From Clostridium sp. CAG:557 (GTDB lineage: Bacteria > Bacillota > Clostridia > Oscillospirales > Acutalibacteraceae), in contig FR883862.1 of the NCBI GenBank assembly GCA_000435275.1, positions 1 to 25,578 of the forward strand: DNA of 25,578 nucleotides, in the 5' to 3' direction. A program made the translations under genes and the position numbers. Shown here in pieces: positions 17,034 to 23,723 of the stretch (its first letter is position 1; the number at the start of each line of letters is the position of its first letter). The notes under the pieces were generated by a model. That model made no database searches, had not been told where the DNA came from, and saw only the letters and a list, made by a program, of their open reading frames with translations.

Positions 17034-17094
17034 GGACGGCTACAGGGCACGTATGTAATACCAGCGAGACACTGGTGCCAAGTCGCGCACAAAA
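17034..17094. repeat. GC-rich direct repeat, copy 2
   Basis: The second 61-base unit, beginning GGACGGCTACAGGGCACG. Its hairpin is reduced to CCAG/CTGG, since a G-to-A change breaks a pair that copy 1 keeps. The ten bases between copies are unrelated. On the minus strand this copy ends a 45-codon frame from ATG 17177 with the tail RDLAPVSRWYYIRAL. Confidence 0.85.
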
Positions 17095-17249
17095 CTTTCA
17101 GTAACTTTTAGTGTTTCGTTCACGCGCTTACGTATCTTACGAGAACTACTGTTTTTACAGAAAAGCCAATCTCTCATAACTTTTTCTCCGCACTCAAACG
17201 AGCACTCGCAGGAAGATGACAATTAAGCAGCTTTCGCACCTCGACCCAA

Positions 17250-17409
17250 TAAAAGAGCAGAGTTCTACACACGCGTAATTTACCGTGCATAAAACTCTGC
17301 TTTATTTAATTTAGGTGCAATGCCCCAATGCCTACATCGATTTTATGTAGAGATATTTTACTTTTCTACGTTAGGCAAAACTCAAACCCTCCTTTCCTGC
17401 GCTGCACCT
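17250..17409 (-). ncRNA. Candidate structured RNA with its own terminator
   Basis: On the minus strand AGGTGCA (17409-17403) pairs with TGCACCT (17319-17313), closing a domain of about 97 bases with an inner CTACAT/ATGTAG hairpin (17332-17350). After AAATTAAATA comes a 9-bp stem AGCAGAGTT/AACTCTGCT (17256-17264 and 17293-17301) and then CTTTTATT, a terminator-like end. I see no clear promoter and do not recognise a known RNA family. A leader attenuator or a repeat relic are the alternatives. Confidence 0.3.
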
Positions 17410-17660
17410 GGGTTGGACAAATGTTACACACTTCTTGTTTTTTTGAACTTCCTCGTGACAAAATGTTAAATAACAACAAATAAAGATGAATTTTGGTGTA
17501 TTTGCCTAAATTAATTTATTTACATTTAAATTTTAACCATTTTCTTCCAGATTCTACGTCGAGCTTTGGATGAGATTTATTGTAAAAACAAGCCTATTTA
17601 GGGCTGTTTCTATATTTTTAAACAAAAAAATATCACCGATGGGTGTTTTCCATCGATGAA
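17410..17660. other. AT-rich gap without a recognisable gene
   Basis: This is the rest of the gene-free stretch 16923-17774. I find no convincing coding frame with an SD. The only structure is a 6-bp hairpin, CGATGG/CCATCG, near 17637-17655. Confidence 0.5.
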
Positions 17661-17701
17661 AAAATAAAAAAACTGTTAACAAAATTTCGTTAACAGTTTT
17701 T
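17661..17701 (-). terminator. Terminator of the three-gene exported-protein operon
   Basis: A perfect 13-bp stem (17668-17680 with 17689-17701; AAAAACTGTTAAC and its complement) with an eight-base loop is followed on the minus strand by a T-rich run. It lies 73 bases after the stop of the last gene of the operon. Confidence 0.9.
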
Positions 17702-17774
17702 CATAAAGTACAATTTTAGTTATAAGTTCATATGTGTAAATTTAATTTGCTTGAAGACTTTTTCTATGTAATTT

Positions 17775-18443
17775 CTATACTGCTGGAAGGATATCTTCCC
17801 CTCGTGCTTTTTGAACACCAGCATATCCACCAAATCCCAAAAGAGCTGCTCCAACACCAACAACCGGACCTAACCAAGTCCACATATTTGTTTTTTTGCC
17901 GTCAGGAAGCTTGTCATAACATGTTAAATTTATGTTGTAACCTTCTTCCGGTGTTGTGTCTAAACCATATCCCAATAGGCTAGTGCTACAATTCAATTCG
18001 GTATCATCATTATTTTCTATATATGCAGAAAATTCGCCTTCTGGAATATTGCCTATTCCAACTTCACCATCTTCAGACAAAACAGATAAAGAATAATTGT
18101 TTCCGGAAACAGTAATAGTATAATTACTGTTATTTCCACAATATGAACCTAAATATACAGCTGTTGAATCATAACTTTTTGAACGCATTTCACAGCAGGC
18201 TCTTATTAAAGCAGAAACATTTTCTTTAATAGGTACTATTACAGATCTCTTAAACAAAGGGACAAAATCAGCAACAGTTGATTTTGTTTCAACAATTCCC
18301 GTTGTATTATCATTTATGGTAAAATTATCACTAAAATTTACTTCAGTTTTTTCTATGCCATAATCAAAATCATCTGAAGCGAAACAAAAATTAGAATTAC
18401 ATGGTAAAATAAATATTAATAAACTTATTAAAAATTTTTTCAT
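17775..18443 (-). CDS. Exported protein with C-terminal membrane anchor, function unknown
   Basis: I do not recognise this 222-residue protein. A signal peptide covers 1-22 (KKFLISLLIFILP, with FCFA before the likely cut). The mature part is acidic and rich in Asn, Ser and Thr, with five cysteines outside the membrane (in RACCEMR, GSYCGNN, LNCSTS and NLTCYDK), so disulfides are likely. A glycine-rich transmembrane segment at about 188-208 (GPVVGVGAALLGFGGYAGV) is followed by a short charged tail. This looks like a type I surface protein. There is no LPXTG sorting signal. The SD is GGGGG six bases before ATG. It is the last of three genes, 23 bases after the previous stop. Confidence 0.7.
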   Translation of the reverse strand: MKKFLISLLIFILPCNSNFCFASDDFDYGIEKTEVNFSDNFTINDNTTGIVETKSTVADFVPLFKRSVIVPIKENVSALIRACCEMRSKSYDSTAVYLGSYCGNNSNYTITVSGNNYSLSVLSEDGEVGIGNIPEGEFSAYIENNDDTELNCSTSLLGYGLDTTPEEGYNINLTCYDKLPDGKKTNMWTWLGPVVGVGAALLGFGGYAGVQKARGEDILPAV

Positions 18444-18466
18444 AAATTACCCCCAAAAAGCACTAT

Positions 18467-18961
18467 TTATTGTGGCTCAAAACCATAGTAATGCCATATT
18501 CCAAATATGTCTCGCCAATAATGTACTTTCACGCCACAATGGTCATGAACGGTAGATGATTGCAGCCATTTTTCGCCATTTGTTATCATAGTTTTAAAAA
18601 ATAGATTACCCAATGCTGTACCTGCTCCTGCTATGCCTCCACCTCCTATAATAGCTACTGCCGGTGATCCAACTCCTGAAGCTAGTAAAATAGCTGAAAT
18701 CGTAGCTGGAACCGCGATTTGAGTAGCAGTTGCTATGTTATCTTTTCGTCTTTTTTCTTCATCTGCAAAAATTTGGGTTTGATCATGCTGATAGTAACAA
18801 GTTTTAAAATCTGTTCCTTTTTCGTTGCTCCAATAATCATCGCACTCGTTGCGCCTAGATTCTCTTGGACAAGTTGGATCCTTAGTTGCAATTACAACTT
18901 TAGCATTTACCGTAAAGCACATTGATAACGATAGAAACATTAATAGTATTTTTCTAAACAT
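18467..18961 (-). CDS. Exported cysteine-bearing protein with glycine-rich hydrophobic block
   Basis: An unrecognised 164-residue protein. Signal peptide 1-20 (MFRKILLMFLSLSMCFTVNA). Cysteines at 31, 40, 55 and 142 could form disulfides. Residues 77-123 are hydrophobic and packed with Gly and Ala (ASGVGSP, IIGGGGIAGAGTALG), like glycine-zipper membrane hairpins. The C-terminus is aromatic (HYWRDIFGIWHYYGF). The start is ATG 18961, six bases after GGGGTG; GTG 18970 overlaps this SD. It lies 24 bases after the glycine-rich micropeptide gene, and its signal peptide resembles that one. Confidence 0.7.
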   Translation of the reverse strand: MFRKILLMFLSLSMCFTVNAKVVIATKDPTCPRESRRNECDDYWSNEKGTDFKTCYYQHDQTQIFADEEKRRKDNIATATQIAVPATISAILLASGVGSPAVAIIGGGGIAGAGTALGNLFFKTMITNGEKWLQSSTVHDHCGVKVHYWRDIFGIWHYYGFEPQ

Positions 18962-18985
18962 ATTTTTCACCCCGTTATACCAATT

Positions 18986-19150
18986 TTAAAATCCACGAGA
19001 AGCTCCGCCGCCACCAAATGAACCTCCTCCACCTTGAGAAGTCCCTCCGGCAGAAGACTGCCCTCCACCAGCGTGCACAACGTTGTTACCTAACGTCAGG
19101 CACAATGACAGAAAAAGAAAAGTTGTTGCTTTTAATATTTTTCGTAGCAT
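18986..19150 (-). CDS. Secreted glycine-rich micropeptide (54 aa)
   Basis: A short gene. ATG 19150 has AGGTGG five bases upstream, and the frame runs 54 codons to TAA. Residues 1-27 are a clear signal peptide (MLRKILKATTFLFLSLCLTL, ending VVHA), close in sequence to that of the next gene. The predicted mature peptide is 27 residues of mostly Gly, Ser, Gln and Ala, with GGGGSFGGGGASRGF at its end. This resembles the glycine-rich tails of TPM-domain and YgcG-like membrane proteins, but here no enzyme domain precedes it. A promoter lies 40 bases upstream. Being the first gene of the operon suggests high expression. Bacteriocin-like, adhesive or chaperoning roles are all only possibilities. Confidence 0.65.
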   Translation of the reverse strand: MLRKILKATTFLFLSLCLTLGNNVVHAGGGQSSAGGTSQGGGGSFGGGGASRGF

Positions 19151-19190
19151 TATTACCACCTACAAATATAATTTCAGGCTAGCCAAGTTT

Positions 19191-19196
19191 ATTATA
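19191..19196 (-). promoter_or_regulatory. Extended -10 promoter of the exported-protein operon
   Basis: On the minus strand TGCTATAAT is a perfect extended -10 (TGnTATAAT), with TATAAT at 19196-19191, about 41 bases before the micropeptide start codon. There is no good -35, which extended -10 promoters do not need. Confidence 0.6.
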
Positions 19197-19323
19197 GCAC
19201 ATAAATTTCCAAAATAAAGCATAATTTTACAAAAATCAAAAATTCTATGTTTTGAATCAATTTTGCATTACGCTATTGGAAAAATATGGTTACAAAAATA
19301 AACTTACCGTTACAATTTTCTTT

Positions 19324-19369
19324 AAAACAAAAATTGACTTAAACTTTCTATTGATAGGTTCAAGTCAAT
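19324..19369 (-). terminator. Terminator overlapping the stop of the SLOG-XRE gene
   Basis: ATTGACTT (minus strand, 19369-19362) pairs with AAGTCAAT (19340-19333) and is followed by TTTTTGTTTT. The TGA stop codon lies within the first arm. Confidence 0.75.
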
Positions 19370-20174
19370 CTTTTATTTTTAACTCAGCTTTTTTTATTAA
19401 AAATTTTTTCGTAACTTCAAGTGCAGTAAAAAATGAAACTTCCAAGCATTCCCGACCTTCTCTATTTACATGCCTTCCATCACATAAAAGCTTGTTGTTC
19501 TTTTTAATTTTTCTCGTAAAGTCTGACAAAAATTCTTCTATTTCAATCAATTTGGGCTTAAATTTTTTGTCTATTCCCAACACATAATCAGTGCTAGTTT
19601 TTAATTCAATGCATAGTTTAAGAAAGGTTGGAAAGTCTGGCTCGCGCCGCTCCTGCTCATACATCCCGATTGTAGACACTGCTACACCTATGGATTTTGC
19701 AAGCTCCGCCTGTGATATGCCTTGCTTCAACCTTAATAGTTTTATTCTTGTTGAGAAAAATAATAAGTCTTTATCTGCTAAATTTTTGACCTTTATTTTT
19801 GGATGCTCTTCATCGGTGATAGAAATTAGAAAGTCAGATTTGTCGATTAACCAGTCAAATAAACTTAATTGCAAAACTTGCGGTGATATTTTTTCAAAAT
19901 TCAAATGAATTATTTCGTCAAATAATTGCTCTGATTTGATTTTTTCTGAAAAGGCCGGCAATACTAAACACAACCGTACTCGCGGATACTCATTTTTTAT
20001 TTCTTTAACGCATTCAGTGCACAGCGCATCAAAATCATTTTCTGCACATACATAAAACTCTGTAACATCGAAACTTGTCACTAATTTCTTGATTTCTTTT
20101 TTTAGCTTTTGCTTTAATTTCTCGACATTAATTTTCTTTTTAGACCAAGAAAAACAGCATACATTTTTACCCAT
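19365..20174 (-). CDS. SLOG-like (YpsA/DUF1273-type) domain fused to XRE helix-turn-helix
   Basis: A 269-residue putative regulator. Residues 1-125 resemble the Rossmann-like SLOG/YpsA fold: FYVCAENDFDALCTECVKEI then PRVRLCLVLP, and WLIDKSDFLISI. The usual glycine-rich ligand loop (TGHRP, GMALGFD) is replaced by FSWSKK and CAENDFD, so ligand binding may be changed or lost. Residues 143-202 are a typical XRE/Cro helix-turn-helix (GISQAELAKSIGVAVSTIGM). The last 65 residues are basic and unassigned. ATG 20174 has AGAGGTG five bases upstream; a frame from TTG 20189 overlaps that SD. Divergent from the ribbon-helix-helix gene, so autoregulation from the shared gap is likely. SLOG domains elsewhere bind nucleotides. 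Confidence 0.75.
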   Translation of the reverse strand: MGKNVCCFSWSKKKINVEKLKQKLKKEIKKLVTSFDVTEFYVCAENDFDALCTECVKEIKNEYPRVRLCLVLPAFSEKIKSEQLFDEIIHLNFEKISPQVLQLSLFDWLIDKSDFLISITDEEHPKIKVKNLADKDLLFFSTRIKLLRLKQGISQAELAKSIGVAVSTIGMYEQERREPDFPTFLKLCIELKTSTDYVLGIDKKFKPKLIEIEEFLSDFTRKIKKNNKLLCDGRHVNREGRECLEVSFFTALEVTKKFLIKKAELKIKD

Positions 20175-20283
20175 TATATCACCTCTCAATTTATGGTTAC
20201 ACTTATAGTATCATAATTGGTTATATTTTGTAAACAATTGTAGTGCTAAAATTTACTACATAAATAGTAACTAAAGAGGTGAC
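20175..20283. promoter_or_regulatory. Divergent control region with candidate operators
   Basis: The 109-base gap separates the SLOG-XRE gene (minus) from the RHH gene (plus). Minus strand: TTTACA, an 18-base spacer and TACTAT. Plus strand: an extended -10, TGCTAAAAT, near 20244-20252, inside the inverted repeat GTAGT (20240-20244) / ACTAC (20255-20259). TGGTTACA and TGGTTATA are spaced about 24 bases apart. These are candidate binding sites for one or both flanking regulators. Confidence 0.4.
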
Positions 20284-20466
20284 ATGATGTTTGAAGTAGA
20301 TAATGAATTTAAAAATGCCAATGTTCCCAGAACTATTCGCTTTACGGAACCTTTATTTGATGAATTAAGTAAAATTGCTTCAGAAAATGGCATCTCTTTT
20401 AACCTGCTTGTTCTTCAATGTTGTAAATATGCAATGGAAAATATGAAACCAAATAATAAGAAATAA
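20284..20466 (+). CDS. Small ribbon-helix-helix (CopG/Arc-like) DNA-binding protein
   Basis: A 60-residue protein with the ribbon-helix-helix pattern: a beta strand PRTIRFTEP near 15-23, helix LFDELSKIASENG, then helix FNLLVLQCCKYAMENM. Such proteins dimerise and bind operators through the strand pair. Two ATG codons at 20284 and 20287 are both possible with GAGGTGA just upstream. No toxin gene follows directly, so an antitoxin role has no support here. Its position opposite the SLOG-XRE regulator suggests the two form a regulatory pair. Confidence 0.7.
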   Translation: MMFEVDNEFKNANVPRTIRFTEPLFDELSKIASENGISFNLLVLQCCKYAMENMKPNNKK

Positions 20467-20531
20467 CAATTTTAAAATCTCATAATCAGGCCATCAAAAT
20501 GCCATCATTAGTTATAGTTATCAAAATTAAA

Positions 20532-20610
20532 AGCCCAACATTATGTACCTATTAGTATTAAAACACTTTTTTCCATTTTGTTAATTTCTTAATATGTATA
20601 ATGTTGAGCT
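20532..20610. repeat. 79-base imperfect inverted repeat in a gene-free stretch
   Basis: AGCCCAACATTAT at 20532-20544 matches inverted ATAATGTTGAGCT at 20598-20610 with one mismatch. An inner TATTAA/TTAATA pair (20556-20561, 20589-20594) extends the fold. It lies in the 354-base gap 20467-20820, which otherwise shows no gene. No T run follows, so it is not a standard terminator. A MITE-like remnant, operator or RNA hairpin is possible. Confidence 0.5.
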
Positions 20611-20820
20611 CCCCAAATTTAATTTTTTAGCAACTCCTCGTTGCGTATAACCTAGACACTTGTGGATAAACTTCATGTTTTCTGCAAGTTCTTTTTTATA
20701 TATACCATGAACACTAGTTTTCCACTTTTATTAATTACATTTTGCGAGGATTATATCCCCTTAATAATTATGATTATAACCCCCATAATATTAATTGTCA
20801 AGATTAAAGGTGGGGAATAT

Positions 20821-21030
20821 ATGGTTGTTTTTGATAAATTGTGGATACTGATGAAGAAAAAAGGAATTAGCACATATAAATTAAGAGAGTACTGTGGCAT
20901 TGATAGTAAAACTATTCGTAGATTAAAAGCAAACGAAAACGTTGAAACAAAGACATTAGATAAATTGTGCACAGCTTTAAATTGTAAATTAGAAGACATC
21001 GCGGAGTTTATTGACGCGGAAAATAATTGA
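20821..21030 (+). CDS. Small XRE/Cro-like helix-turn-helix regulator
   Basis: A 69-residue single-domain DNA-binding protein of the compact XRE (HTH_26/YozG-like) type: LWILMKKKGISTYKLREYCG, then DSKTIRRLKANENVETKTLD and CTALNCKLEDIAEFI. ATG 20821 is selected because AAAGGTGG lies about seven bases before it; the frame stays open upstream to 20662 without a usable SD. It faces the four-gene operon end to end with a shared terminator between them. Proteins of this type commonly repress their own gene and neighbours on mobile elements. Confidence 0.85.
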   Translation: MVVFDKLWILMKKKGISTYKLREYCGIDSKTIRRLKANENVETKTLDKLCTALNCKLEDIAEFIDAENN

Positions 21031-21078
21031 TATTTTTTCAAAATAAGACAATTTTATATAATTTACTAGCTAAAAATT

Positions 21079-21133
21079 AGCACTCAATTGTCCTTCGGTA
21101 AGATATACCGGAAACAAAGAGTGCTGAGTTTTT
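21079..21133. terminator. Bidirectional terminator between the XRE gene and the four-gene operon
   Basis: AGCACTC (21079-21085) pairs with GAGTGCT (21119-21125), with an inner CGGTA/TACCG stem. GAGTTTTT follows on the plus strand, and the minus strand reads TAATTTTTAG after its arm. It can end both converging units. Confidence 0.75.
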
Positions 21134-21179
21134 CATTATATTTTTTGAAAATTTTATAGCTACACGTTCGGAGGTTAAC

Positions 21180-21938
21180 TTATCTTTTAAAATATTTTTC
21201 AATATCTTCTTCGTAAGCAATTGGGTAAGTTGTTGTGTCGAACTTAATAGAAAAGCTCGGTTTGTCTAGAGAATTGTCCCAAGAAACAATTAATATATCT
21301 TTACCAATATATTCTTTCTTTATTATTTTTTGTTTTAAAATTTCAAGAATTCGGGCATAGATTTCTTGGTTAATTTCATTTGCTAAAATATTGTCGTCAG
21401 CATTTCCTAATAACAAGTCTGAAGTCTCACTAATTTTTCCTTTTTTATTTTCGGTAGACTCATTAGTTTTTGAAATAAATTTTTCTTTAAGAAAATAAAA
21501 AGTTTTAGGAAGCGCTTCAAAAATAAAAGAAGCCAAATTACGCAAAGGTTGTACAACATAAAATCCAAGACCTACTCCACCAATAGCCAATATATTTTTC
21601 CACGTCAAAATTAATTTTGCAGCAACAACTCCTAACGCAGTTAATCCACCAGCTTCAAGGTATCGTTTTACGTAAAAAGAGTTCTTCTCAGACTTTGTTA
21701 TTTTTAACTTTTTTTCAAAAAAATCAATTAGTTCATTAACACTTTCAAATCTTAAAATATGTTTTTGGCAAGTTGGGATACTATTTAAGCAAGCACCCTT
21801 ATACCATGTGGTGTCGAGTAATTTATCTTCTTCATAAGCGCTATGCGTTACATCGGTCAAGGCATTAGTGTTTACAGAAAAATTACATATAAAAAATATT
21901 GATATAACGATAGAGAAAAATCTTTTAATAATTCCCAT
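21180..21938 (-). CDS. Exported membrane protein, paralogue 4 of the four-gene operon
   Basis: An unrecognised 252-residue protein. Signal peptide 1-26 (MGIIKRFFSIVISIFFICNF). An early cysteine pair, C50 and C57, lies before two hydrophobic segments at about 95-112 and 114-135, the second glycine-rich (AIGGVGLGFYVV). A charged linker leads to a C-terminal module (ILEILKQKI, KDILIVSWDNSLDKPSFSIKF) like that of the other three genes but shorter at its end. I use ATG 21938, which gives a clean signal peptide; AAGGAG is 13 bases away. A start at 21968 or 21962 would add eight to ten basic residues. It overlaps the previous gene by 14 bases and is the last gene of the operon. Confidence 0.65.
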   Translation of the reverse strand: MGIIKRFFSIVISIFFICNFSVNTNALTDVTHSAYEEDKLLDTTWYKGACLNSIPTCQKHILRFESVNELIDFFEKKLKITKSEKNSFYVKRYLEAGGLTALGVVAAKLILTWKNILAIGGVGLGFYVVQPLRNLASFIFEALPKTFYFLKEKFISKTNESTENKKGKISETSDLLLGNADDNILANEINQEIYARILEILKQKIIKKEYIGKDILIVSWDNSLDKPSFSIKFDTTTYPIAYEEDIEKYFKR

Positions 21939-22854
21939 ATGTCTTTTTTTGCTCCTTCTCATACTCATCTATTTTTTCTTTCAAAGATTCTTCCAACAAT
22001 CTAAATTTTTCATTAAAACTCTGTTTGTCTACATCGGTATATTGAACCCCACTTGAAACAAAACCAACTGATGAAGATGGAGAATTTTCATTTAAACTAG
22101 TTGTAATAATTAAAGCATCTTTGTCTTTCCAAAACTTATATTTTATATTTGACAAAATTTGCTTCAATGCATAAAATGTATTATCGTTACTGTTAAATAA
22201 ACTTTCATAGTTTATATTATTAACTTTAGGAATAGAATCAGGTGTTTCTGAAAGCGCGTTTAAAGGAATCAGGGCAGACGAAATAGCAAAACCTTTGCTT
22301 ATATAATCTGGAATTTTAGTTCCTACATCAAATGCGCCTATATTTGAACGAGTTACCTTATTATAAAAATTTACAAAAGAATTACCTAAATTATTCAGAG
22401 AGGCATGTATAAAATTCGTCATCGTTTCAACGCTAGTCAGCACAAAAACTGTCACACCTAAACAAATTACAGACTTTATTGTATAGCCTACCCAATCAAA
22501 AATTTTATTTTGTCGCTCCTCTTTTAAAACTTTATTATCATTATAAAATTTAATAAATTCCTCCGTATATGTATACGGTAGTTCTGTTATAACTTTTTCA
22601 ATGTTATTGTAATCAAATGCATACACAGTGCTATCTGCGTTCAAGCCGACATCAGTTATTTTAACATAATGCTCACCATTTTTTATTTTGTTCAATGCTA
22701 ATTCTTTTGCGCAATATTCATTCACAAATTGATTATGTGAGTTTTTTTGAAAACAATCGTTATTATCTGCTGCAAAAGTTAGCAAATTAAAATTGTTAAA
22801 CAATAATAAAAGGTTTAATGTAAAATTTATGATAATTTTTAAAAACTTTTCCAT
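21925..22854 (-). CDS. Exported membrane protein, paralogue 3 of the four-gene operon
   Basis: An unrecognised 309-residue protein. Signal peptide 1-29 (FLKIIINFTLNLLLLF, ending TFAA). Cysteine pair C34 and C48 in DCFQK and EYCAKELALNKI, close to CAKKFVIREL of paralogue 1. One clear transmembrane segment at about 121-141 (VGYTIKSVICLGVTVFVLTS), perhaps a second, weaker one near 190-205. The C-terminal module begins ALKQILSNIKYKFWKDKDAL and ends with a charged helix. Its start forms TAATG with the upstream stop, with GAGGAG eight bases before, so the genes are translationally coupled. Cell-surface location is inferred; function unknown. Confidence 0.7.
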   Translation of the reverse strand: MEKFLKIIINFTLNLLLLFNNFNLLTFAADNNDCFQKNSHNQFVNEYCAKELALNKIKNGEHYVKITDVGLNADSTVYAFDYNNIEKVITELPYTYTEEFIKFYNDNKVLKEERQNKIFDWVGYTIKSVICLGVTVFVLTSVETMTNFIHASLNNLGNSFVNFYNKVTRSNIGAFDVGTKIPDYISKGFAISSALIPLNALSETPDSIPKVNNINYESLFNSNDNTFYALKQILSNIKYKFWKDKDALIITTSLNENSPSSSVGFVSSGVQYTDVDKQSFNEKFRLLEESLKEKIDEYEKEQKKTYGNY

Positions 22855-23723
22855 TATTTTATCTCCTCATATGTATCAATAATATTTTGAAGTTGGTTTG
22901 TAAACAAATTAATAGCATTTTTTATTTTACTAGCTTCCATTGTCGTATAATTTATTTCACCATGCTTAAAGCCACAAATATTAATAAAAAAATCAGGTTT
23001 ATCAAAATCAACCAGTCTCAAACATAACATATTTTTATCAGTAAATTTTGTAAAAGCAATATTTTTTAAAAGTATTTTAACTACACTTAATTTGTTGTTA
23101 TATTCACAAATTAATCTTTCATAATCAATAGAGGGCTTCGTTAAATACGTATTTAAGAAAACAAACAAAAGAAAATACAAAGGCAAACTAACACAAATAC
23201 CTTTAAAAAGAGAATATAAAAAACTTTTAAGTTTTGACGCTTTTAAAACACTTTCTTTATTCTGACGAATATCTGCATTACATTGTTCCTGTTTTGTTTT
23301 TTCGGCATTAATCTTGAAGAACGAAATCGCATATGTTAATATTCCAGTTATAAGTGCCACAAGTAAAGATATTTTATTTATCTTTATATTTTGTCGTTTT
23401 GTCTCACTTTTTTCAGTTTCATATATCTTTTCAAAATCTGAAATCATTATATTCGGAGTTAATAACTCAATTATTTTTTTTAATGACTCATCTTTTAAAA
23501 CTGAAATAATAATAGTGTACTCTCTTCCACAAATCGTACGTAAATCTTTTATAAAATCAGTTTTACCGCTCTGTACGTCGTCTTCCAGAGATTCAAACGA
23601 ATTAATTCTTTCTGCAAAACACATTCCCTCGTTATATTTTTCTAGACCAAAGCTAATTTGAGAAATCCTACAATTTATAGAAAAACAGAGTGTAATTGCA
23701 ATCAATTTTTTTACAAATTTCAA
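22854..23723 (-). CDS. Exported membrane protein, paralogue 2 of the four-gene operon
   Basis: An unrecognised 289-residue protein. Signal peptide 1-26 (FVKKLIAITLCFSI). Cysteines C35 (GMCFAERI) and C65 (TICGREY). Transmembrane segments at about 117-137 and 168-194 with a charged loop between. The C-terminal module (VVKILLKNIAFTKFTDKNML ... INYTT ... IIDTYEEIK) aligns by eye with those of paralogues 1 and 3, though the FWK motif has changed. The start is TTG, with GAGGAGA about six bases before it; it overlaps the upstream stop as TTGA. Non-ATG starts in tight overlap suggest tuned, coupled translation. Confidence 0.7.
   Translation of the reverse strand: MKFVKKLIAITLCFSINCRISQISFGLEKYNEGMCFAERINSFESLEDDVQSGKTDFIKDLRTICGREYTIIISVLKDESLKKIIELLTPNIMISDFEKIYETEKSETKRQNIKINKISLLVALITGILTYAISFFKINAEKTKQEQCNADIRQNKESVLKASKLKSFLYSLFKGICVSLPLYFLLFVFLNTYLTKPSIDYERLICEYNNKLSVVKILLKNIAFTKFTDKNMLCLRLVDFDKPDFFINICGFKHGEINYTTMEASKIKNAINLFTNQLQNIIDTYEEIK

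Noticed and set aside
16963..17094. Possible CRISPR array
   Set aside because: Only two copies, 61 bases long, with a ten-base spacer, and no cas genes. The geometry does not fit.
17040..17177. 45-codon minus-strand frame from ATG 17177 with GGAG eight bases upstream
   Set aside because: The SD is fair, but the C-terminal third is repeat copy 2 and the second repeat copy is in another frame. No protein family is recognisable. It is more likely a chance frame through repeat DNA.
17432..17494. Twenty-codon plus-strand frame that might be a type I toxin
   Set aside because: No SD, no hydrophobic helix of the toxin kind, and no antisense RNA arrangement around it.
17775..18443. Sortase-anchored surface protein
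   Set aside because: There is no LPXTG-like motif before the C-terminal hydrophobic segment, and the tail is not the short, strongly basic kind.
20284..20466. RHH protein as antitoxin of a toxin-antitoxin pair
   Set aside because: No short toxin gene follows or precedes it; the neighbour is a divergent SLOG-XRE regulator.
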